Positions 58,301-64,000 of a DNA stretch of 64,000 nucleotides are shown here, piece by piece. Origin of the DNA: Isoetes taiwanensis (Eukaryota > Streptophyta > Lycopodiopsida > Isoetales > Isoetaceae); assembly GCA_021234155.1 (NCBI GenBank), contig JAJEKV010000051.1, positions 5,965,944-6,029,943 of the forward strand, given 5' to 3'. The first letter of the stretch is position 1, and every line of letters begins with the position of its first letter. The notes beneath the pieces are model-generated. The model was not told the origin of the DNA, did not search any database, and saw only the letters and a program-made list of their open reading frames with translations. The translations under genes and the position numbers were made by a program.

Positions 58301-59390
58301 TAGCACGCTCCTAAGAAAAGTTTCTTGATATGTAACCAAATGTATTGCCTATTGGTATCTACAGATGCAATCTTAACCTGTTCAGAAATGTTCTCTCGGA
58401 CATATATTGCTATACCACCAAACCCCCGTCCTGCTCCTATTCTTTTCTCGTTCCATGTATGCTCCATCAGAGTAAACCCCTCGATCTCAGGCAGCTGGCG
58501 AGATTGATGTTCCCATGTCTCTAAGAAAACTAACAGATCCTTACTGTCCCATATGTGTCTTGTTGCTGCAATTTTAGCCTGACTTAAACCATGCACGTTC
58601 CAACAAACAACCTTCAAGGCCCGAGCTTCCTAGTTCTTCTTCCTGTTAGTAACAACTGCCTTCCCATTCCTGTCCAAAAAAGGCTACTACACACCTTGTC
58701 TTGCATCCTTAACCTTCTGCCATTCTATTTTCCGTGCTTCCAATTGTGATGGACTAAGATCGCATCAAGCCAAATCCCTTTCTCCCCTTTCAAAGCACTC
58801 TGTTGTTGTGCATGATTACGCTCTCGCCTTCCTTGCTTCCAAACTTTACTAGAATTGGACGATTGTGGAAACTAGGTCTCCCTAATCGCTTCCCTGATAT
58901 ATACTGAGGTTCATGGATATGCATGGTTTCCCTAAAGAATTTTTCAATGACCTCAGATATATCTTCACCTTCTCGCGGTAGTCCGAAATTTTTAGGTTCC
59001 CGGATCGATTTCATGATCTGCGATTTGTTCCCTGTGAATCGTCAAGCTGCTCCTTTGTCAAGTTTAAATCGATCGAGAAGCAAGCTTATTTTCTAGCTCT
59101 TTAATCTGGCTATTATAATCAACAGGTTCACATTGCATCCTTGTGGTGTTATCTGTATGAATTTGCTCTCTCAGAGTTGTGTTTTCGTTTTGCATCTGTG
59201 CCAAGGTCTCTCTCATGGAAACAACTTCTTTCTTTAAATCGGATATTTCGGTTCAATTCTTGAACCAACATTATGATGCATCCCTAATCCCCTCATATTC
59301 TGCAAAATCACCTTTCTTACGCCCGGAGGCATCTGGTTGCCAAGAGAAAACCGCCCTTCAAGCCCTTCAAGCGCGCCCTTCAAACGCCTT
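55361..59390 (-). mobile_element. Nearly full-length LINE (family A) with ORF1, endonuclease, RT and microsatellite tail
   Basis: From right to left: ORF1 coiled coil (about 59230-59060, EVVSMRETLAQMQNENTTL) and an ORF1 RNA-binding-like region (59014-58790, RPSFHNRPILVKF); APE-type endonuclease (58617-57850: VCWNVHGLSQ, LLVFLETWE, ACYFAP, GDFNAR, SSVVDYV); RT (57012-56752, ALYVAFIDFTKAFDTVQR; 56520-56460, VNIAKTKIMIF); Cys-His knuckle CNTGDIENEDHVFAECPAYE (55624-55560); 3' tail of TAAA units (55361-55390). Coding is split over at least eight frame segments, so it is dead. The YADD box itself was not found in one clean frame. The family matches the LINE at 4587-6145. The clade is not resolved. 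Confidence 0.85.
58189..58617 (-). pseudogene. LINE endonuclease domain (N-terminal part)
   Basis: This 142-codon frame starts MKVVCWNVHGLSQAKIAATR. It keeps the Asn of the first APE motif (WNVHG), the metal-binding Glu (FLETWE) and the YFAP motif, all in order and at the usual spacing. The domain continues in another frame leftwards (GDFNAR, then VDYV). It nicks target DNA in LINE integration; this copy cannot give a full ORF2 protein. Confidence 0.8.
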
Positions 59391-60285
59391 GAGGAAAAAA
59401 AGGAAAAAAGAAAAAGGAAAAAGAGGAAAGTGGAAAAAGGGAAGAGGGTGGGGAAAAAGGAAAAAATGGGCACATAAAAAAGGTGGAGAAAATGGAATGG
59501 AAAGAGGCATAGGGAAAGAGAAAAAAAAAAAAAAAAGTGGGAAAGAAAAGGGAAAAAGGGCACGGAAAAAAGCGGAAGGGTGGGGAGCCAGAAAAAGGGG
59601 GAAGGGAAGGGAAGGAAAAAAGGTCACGAGGAAAAGGGAAGAGAGAAATAGGAAAATTGAAGGGGAAAAGGCGGTGGGATAAAAAGGAAGAGGGTGGGAA
59701 AAAGATGAAAAGGGTGGGGAAAGGATGAAAAGGAAAGGGAAAGGAAAAGGGAGGTTGAAAAAGGGAAAAGGGAAGGGAAAAAGAAGAAAAGGTTGGGGAA
59801 AGGATGAAAAGGGAAGGGAAAGGAAAAGGGAGGCGAAAAAAGGGGAAAGGGAAGGGAAGGAAAAAAAATGCACGAGGAAAAGGGGAGAGAGAAATAGGAC
59901 AATAGAAGGGGAAAAGGCAGTGGGATAAAGAGGAAGAGGGTGGGGAAAAGAAGAAAAGGGCCACATGAAAATGTGTGAAAAATAAGAAAGGGCACGGAAA
60001 AAGGAAAAGTAAAAAGGAATAAGAGAGGAAAAGAAAAGGAAAAAATGGGAAGGGCGAGGAAAGGATGAAAAGGGAAGGGAAAAAATTTGTCATAAAACAG
60101 GAAATGAAAAAGTGGAAGGGAAAAGGAAAGAGAAGGGGAGGTTAAAAAAAAGAAAAAAGAATATAGAAAATAGAAAAAAAAGAAGAAGATCTGTAGCAAA
60201 ATTGAGAAAAAAAAAAGAAAAAGAAAAAAGGAATGTGTGTAGGAAAATGAGAAAAAAAAATGCAAAAAACCTCTTTATGAGGAGT
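59391..60285 (+). repeat. Polypurine block, right part
   Basis: About 900 bp of A/G-rich sequence with the same AAAGGGCACGG phrase (59554, 59989) and variants (GGGCACAT 59467, GGTCACGAGG 59620, TGCACGAGG 59868) as 54640-55360. A longer unit repeats: 59628-59715 and 59870-59950 share CACGAGGAAAAGGG...AGAAATAGGA[AC]AAT[TA]GAAGGGGAAAAG. It is the continuation of the left block beyond the LINE insertion. Confidence 0.93.
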
Positions 60286-60327
60286 CTGAAATGAACAGGT
60301 TTCCATGCACAGATGTTTCCAACCTAT

Positions 60328-60355
60328 GCCCAGCAACGCTGGGCACCATTACTAG
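60328..60355 (+). mobile_element. Helitron 3' terminus
   Basis: A perfect hairpin GCCCAGC-AAC-GCTGGGC (60328-60344) is followed by ACCATTA and then CTAG (60352-60355), with T as the next base, as expected for a Helitron 3' end. The same family ends at 2758 on the other strand. The element extends to the left, so the purine block, and perhaps the LINE within it, may be Helitron cargo. The 5' end was not found. Confidence 0.7.
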
Positions 60356-60402
60356 TAATATAAGATAGGTATTCATACCGTATATTATGCTGGAACGTCA
60401 CA
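60356..60402 (-). mobile_element. LTR end of the solo-LTR family
   Basis: Read on the minus strand, TGTGACGTTCCAGCA starts at 60402 and continues to TATACGGT, matching the first 26 bp of the solo LTR at 44714 at 24 positions. The remnant is cut on the left by the Helitron end and abuts mitochondrial DNA on the right. Only this tip of the element is visible. Confidence 0.75.
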
Positions 60403-60426
60403 ATATTTATCTGGGAGCATTGGGGC

Positions 60427-60876
60427 ATATGGTTTGGCATTCCCTTGTTCCCTGTACTGATTATGTTCTTTATTTCCTGTCTAGCAGAAACTAATAGGGC
60501 TCCGTTTGATCTACCAGAAGCAGAAGCTGAATTAGTTGCGGGCTATAATGTGGAATATTCTTCCATGGGGTTCGCTCTTTTTTTTCTAGGTGAGTATGCT
60601 AATATGATCTTAATGAGCAGTCTATGCACATTGCTCTTTTTAGGAGGTTGGCTGCCCCCTCATTCTTCCATTTTCTTCCAAGTGATTCCGGGCCCGATCT
60701 GGTTTGGTATCAAGGTTCTCTTTTTTTTGTTTGTATATATATGGGTCCGTGCAGCATTTCCATGATATCGTTATGATCAATTAATGAGACTTGGCTGGAA
60801 AGTCTTCTTGCCTCTCTCATTGGCATGGGTAGTCCTTGTCTCCGGTGTTTTAAGAGCCTTTGACTGGCTTCCCTAA
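60427..60876 (+). pseudogene. nad1: nad1 (NADH dehydrogenase subunit 1), 3' part, mitochondrial origin
   Basis: This reads [20 protein letters not shown], then [40 protein letters not shown], and to the natural end RAFDWLP plus TAA (60874-60876). Nad1 is a membrane subunit of complex I. The 5' half is absent; homology starts abruptly near 60427. No intron interrupts this part, unlike seed plants. The conserved Arg in AAFPRYRYD is a TGA (60763-60765), which a U-to-C edit would change to CGA. Few other edits are needed, in contrast to cox1 nearby. As a nuclear copy it is not expected to be expressed. Confidence 0.92.
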
Positions 60877-60954
60877 TTGAGTTATCGGTTTCACTTCTGA
60901 AGAGCATGCAGAGAGATACAATACATAGCGAGTTACTAGGTGGTTACTTCGTTC

Positions 60955-61027
60955 GGGTGTATGGCTCAGTTGGTAGAGCACTGGGCCCTTAACCTAATGG
61001 TCGCAGGTTCAAGTCCCGCTATGCCCA
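60955..61027 (+). tRNA. trnK: Mitochondrial tRNA-Lys, encoded anticodon CTT (UUU after editing)
   Basis: The 73-nt cloverleaf has acceptor GGGTGTA/TATGCCC, D stem GCTC/GAGC, anticodon loop CCCTTAA and T stem GCAGG/CCCGC, with A73. It matches plant mitochondrial tRNA-Lys(UUU) closely. Four departures are all C where U is expected: C27 (opposite A43), C33 (normally the invariant U), C34 (wobble base) and C63 (opposite A51). C-to-U editing would restore all four. CCA is only partly encoded (ACCC follows). It lies 78 bp downstream of nad1. Confidence 0.9.
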
Positions 61028-61537
61028 CCCTTTCTTCTTTCTTCCTTTCTTTCTTTCTTTGCGAGCCTAGCCTGGCCTCCTCTCGCATTCCATTCATTCC
61101 CTCTCATTACGGATTGGCGGATTCTGAATAGGGGACTCGAACCCCCACTCCCGCCCAAGATACGTGTCCGATTAGGTCATTAGATCACATGGCATTGCTT
61201 TCGCTTTCCCCTCTCCCTAGCCAGTTCGGTTCGGGACACATGTTGCATGCGATTAGTTGCCCTCTTCCGCGATGCTCTAGTATCCGCACAGGGTAATAAA
61301 AAACGGCGTCTTATTTGGGCGGACAAAGAACACATAAACCAAGCTAAGCTAAGCTAAGCTCCTGTCTCATGCATGTTGGTTTGCTACGGCTCGTCACATA
61401 CTCCCGGGCCATTGCTTCTTATCCTTCTTCTTCCTCTCATTAATGTTAATAAAATGACTAGATGTGTGTGTTAACCTTCAGGCCTGCTCTACGCCTTCTA
61501 GCCTCTAGATCGACCCGTATCCCTAATCAGTCCATTA
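61028..61537. other. Mitochondrial spacer with short repeats
   Basis: The spacer has a (CTTT)n run at about 61031-61060 and a (GCTAA)n run at 61335-61357. On the minus strand GGGGGTTCGAGTCCCC (about 61133-61148) looks like a tRNA T arm, but no full cloverleaf could be drawn. Confidence 0.5.
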
Positions 61538-62079
61538 GAGGAAAAATGAGATCATATTTTGTCCCATTAAGGGATGCTTAAAATGCCATGTCAGCTTTTT
61601 AAACTGTCCAATAAGAGAAGAGCTCCAAGATATCTCATTCCAAGATTATGTGGCGGCCGTAATTAATGCAACAACTAACTTCAGAGTATCATTTTTTCAT
61701 TATAACTTTTGATCCAGAACTCCGATTCAAAAACTTTTTGTAGCAATGTGTTCGTCTTCACAAGATCTATCTAGTGATAACCCATTCATACATCTTTTAC
61801 GATATAAATATATAAGAAATAAGCAAAAAAATCATATTTTTTTAAGGTTAACGCATATGACCATATTGAAATACATCATAACCATATATCATTGGAAAGA
61901 TCTTTTCATTCCGCATCTAATGCAACAAACGCCGCAACATTTTGACAAGTGGATCAAAAGTTATGGGGGGGAAACAACAGCAATGAAGTTGTTGGTGCTA
62001 CATTAATTGCAGTTAATAGAGGGTAAGCCATTCCATTGGAGGATTCTTATGGGGATGAAATGAGATCTCAAATTTCCTC
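61538..62079. mobile_element. MITE with TA target duplication, inside the mitochondrial insertion
   Basis: GAGGAAAAATGAGATC at 61538 is matched, reverse-complemented with two differences, at the right end (62064-62079), and the similarity extends to about 28 bp (TTT..TCCC). TA flanks both ends (61536-61537, 62080-62081). A second inner inverted pair, ATAACTTTTGATCC (61700-61713) and its complement (61953-61966), makes the element a long fold-back. It is A/T rich and non-coding. The TA duplication fits a Tc1/mariner (Stowaway-like) MITE. Confidence 0.6.
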
Positions 62080-62341
62080 TAACGCCTAGTTAGTCGGTCT
62101 ACAGATCATGCATGGCCCCCACGCACGACCTCCCGGCAACACCAAATAGGATTCGAAGATAGATGCATGCCATATGGCATCCACCCTTTCTTCTTTCTTC
62201 CTGCGGGGAGAAGGGTGGTGAATATATAGATTATCTGCCTTGCCTGCTGGAGTAATGCGGGAACCGCATCGCACTTCGAGCCATTAGACAGTGAAAGAAA
62301 GGTCAACAAAAACGCCTCAACCGGATCAATTTACGTATTTC

Positions 62342-62571
62342 ACGCATGGCAATTTTGCGGAAAGATGGCCGTTTTCCACGAACCACAAAGATACAGGTAC
62401 TCCACATCGTATTTTCGGTGCCATTGCTGGAGTAATGGGTACACGCCTTCCCGTACCGATTCGTATGGAACCAGCACAACCTGGCCATCAGATTCCTAGT
62501 GGAAATCACTAACTTCATAATGTTCCAATAACAGCTCACGCTTTTTCAATGATCCCCTTTATGGTTACGCC
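62342..62571 (+). pseudogene. cox1: cox1 exon 1 (cytochrome c oxidase subunit 1), mitochondrial origin
   Basis: Unedited translation: [20 protein letters not shown], then [20 protein letters not shown] and so on to ITAHAFSMIPFMVT, matching cox1 residues 1-76. The start is an ACG, editable to AUG. About 14 codons differ from the conserved protein by C where U is expected (CCA for Leu, CGC for Cys, CAT for Tyr, ACG for Met, CCC for Phe). The Gln of GNHQLYN is a TAA (62510-62512), which a U-to-C edit would change to CAA. The exon ends after two bases of a Pro codon, at the site called cox1i227. Confidence 0.92.
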
Positions 62572-62985
62572 GTGCGGGGCTCAGCCCCACTGTCCAATGG
62601 GACGTGCCCGAGCAGGAGCGCTCCAAATCCAGTACCACTATGTATGGTTGACGGACGACCAAGAGGTGATGACAGGTATCAGGACAGGAAGAACGGGGTT
62701 AGCTAAAGGAACGAACGTTGTAGGCACCACCACTGACTGCGCTGGACTGGCATCTGGGAAGGTGGAATAGGACAAGGCTTTCTCTTCCGGTTCGGGGCTA
62801 ATAACGTTCTTAGTTTGGACAGTGGGGGATGGCGGAACAATACAGAGGAGGGCGACCTTCATATTCATTGGAGCCGAGGCTAAAAGCCGGTATGGTAAGC
62901 CCGAGAAGATAGACCTTGAGGCGAGAGCCATATGATGGGAATCACGCCATGCACCCGGTCGAAGGGCGGGGATCTCGACCCCTCA
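62572..62985 (+). other. Group II intron cox1i227
   Basis: The intron starts GTGCGGGG, the group II 5' consensus, and is about 414 bp long, short for this class. A domain-V-like stretch starts at about 62926 (GAGCCATATGATGGG). The 3' boundary is set by the resumption of cox1 homology and could be off by a base: it leaves CTCA at the intron end, not the usual AY. No intron maturase is encoded. Confidence 0.8.
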
Positions 62986-63024
62986 CGCGATGCTAGGTGG
63001 ATTTGGTAATTGGTCCATCTCGAT
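62986..63024 (+). pseudogene. cox1: cox1 exon 2 (39 nt), mitochondrial origin
   Basis: Exactly 39 nt between two group II introns read AMLGGFGNW and then S-I-S (TCC ATC TCG), ending after two bases of the next codon. This matches AMIGGFGNWFVPI of cox1 and places the second intron at position 266. TCG (63020-63022) stands where Pro (CCN) is expected, another candidate U-to-C site, and TCC where Phe is expected (C-to-U). Confidence 0.88.
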
Positions 63025-64000
63025 GTGCGAGGTGGGATCCATCCCTTCACCGGGTCTTTGGAAAGCATTGTGTCGATGACACGATTCCAATGCGGGCCCC
63101 TCAGACGCAGCGGTCGAGGTGGGCCGGGGAGAGCCGGGGAAAAACACCGTAGAATCGGTTACGTGGAACCAGTGGCAATCGGAACCACCGGTACCGCTTC
63201 TTCGAGGGCAACGATACGCCAAGTAGAAAGTGACGCCGCCCGCGAATGTCGAAGTAGTCGGTCGACCGCCGCTTTCTTCCCTTCATGGGGAGTCGCGCGA
63301 ACAAGTTGTTCCACGTGACGGCTCTGGAGAAGGTTGCCTTATCCTCGTCTCATAGGTGCACATGACATGGCAACTCCACGATCAAATAATATTCCATCTC
63401 GGCTGTGCGGGGTCGAACATCCCCATCCCGTTGTTCATTCGCCAAGGTTTTAGGCGATCTACTTTCGCCGAGGCGTGTCCAAAACCGAGGGACGAAAAGG
63501 GGAGTAAGGCTTATGGCGTCGAAAGGCGTGGTTGGATTTTGGGAGTAAATACATAGCCGAGTGCCCGTGTCCAGAGAACCACGAATACCACCGCAGCGGG
63601 GGAAAGGCAACTTCCATCGGGTGAACGAGGCGCTAGTGGTGCGAATTAGCGAGCCAACCAAAGTCGAAGAACGGGGCGGCTTGGGTGATGACCACAGGGA
63701 CGCGGAGTTAGTTCCCCGCGCCCGGGGGACGATAGAGAACAACGGGGAAACAACCCTGCAACAACGTAGTCGGGCCTCTCCCCACTAAGAAGTAAGAAAA
63801 GGTGCGTACGGACGCGGAGAGCGAGCCGGACGAACCAAGCAAGCAAGCAAGGGGGGAAGAAAGCCGGATGATGGGAGACTATCACGCACAGCTTCGAGGG
63901 AGGGGAAGAGAGGTCCCTACCCGCCGTTGCCACCTTCGCCGTTTCTTTCATTAAGCCCAGCCTCGGTAGAGGTGGGTAGCGGCACTGGGCGGACGGTCGA
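63025..64000 (+). other. Group II intron cox1i266, partial
   Basis: The intron starts GTGCGAGG at 63025 and runs off the window after at least 976 bp. It is GC rich. The expected next exon (ILIGAPDMAF) was not found before the end. No maturase frame was recognised; the open frames on both strands are short and unconvincing. Confidence 0.75.

Larger units (their letters stand above)
60403..64000. other. Mitochondrial DNA insertion (NUMT), runs off the right edge
   Basis: The stretch carries nad1, a mitochondrial tRNA-Lys and the start of cox1, all on the plus strand. Nuclear-type elements flank it (LTR end at 60402) and lie within it (MITE 61538-62079), so nuclear residence is favoured over organelle contamination. 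The GC content rises sharply after 62280. Confidence 0.8.

Noticed and set aside
61105-61200. Second mitochondrial tRNA on the minus strand
   Set aside because: The T arm GGGGGTTCGAGTCCCC is convincing but the 5' half could not be folded; noted only as tRNA-like.
63010-63951. Open frames up to 130 codons at the right edge
   Set aside because: They fall within a GC-rich group II intron and show no maturase or other conserved motif.

Overview
The window looks like nuclear DNA of a land plant, most likely a lycophyte of the quillwort (Isoetes) type. It carries a large piece of mitochondrial DNA at the right end. The lineage call rests mainly on that piece. It holds cox1 split by group II introns at codon positions matching cox1i227 and cox1i266, a tRNA-Lys that needs C-to-U edits to fold, and in-frame stop codons in nad1 and cox1 that a U-to-C edit would turn into the conserved residue. 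From memory, lycophytes carry those two introns, and reverse (U-to-C) editing is known in Isoetes, ferns and hornworts but not Selaginella. A fern or hornwort cannot be excluded from this window alone.

No intact host protein-coding gene could be supported. Layout: 1-500 is the end of a Ty1/copia fossil. A Helitron 3' end lies at 2758-2785 (minus) and a PPR pseudogene at 3464-3895 (minus). A 5'-truncated LINE with a pentanucleotide tail covers 4587-6145. Two 72-nt leucine-rich-repeat exons of a receptor-kinase-like gene lie at 9364-9731. A 5'-truncated L1-type LINE with a 15-bp target duplication spans 12311-13167, and a fold-back element 14671-15297. A complete non-autonomous Mutator-like transposon with a 9-bp target duplication and an array of 29-bp subterminal repeats occupies 17289-19753. 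Then come a Ty3/gypsy protease fragment (21790-22600), a PPR fragment (23611-23800) and a dioxygenase pseudogene (24822-25438).

From 25968 to 28875 is a minus-strand L1-type LINE split by an 867-bp insertion. From about 29000 to 39324 is a large, decayed Ty3/gypsy element (minus strand) with gag, protease, RT, RNase H and integrase, plus a long extra coding region downstream of integrase. A minus-strand pseudogene of an FCP1-like HAD phosphatase with recognisable introns follows at 40373-41986. Several local tandem repeats come next, then a 1514-bp solo LTR with a perfect 5-bp target duplication (44714-46227) and a hAT-type MITE with an 8-bp target duplication (48685-49222).

From 53060 to 60355 are long polypyrimidine and polypurine blocks. 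A nearly complete LINE (55361-59390, minus) appears to have landed inside the purine block, and a Helitron 3' end closes the block at 60355. A 47-bp LTR remnant of the same family as the solo LTR follows. From 60403 to the window end the DNA is mitochondrial in origin: nad1, trnK and the first two exons and introns of cox1. A TA-flanked MITE sits between trnK and cox1, which argues that this piece lies in the nucleus and is not a stray organelle contig.
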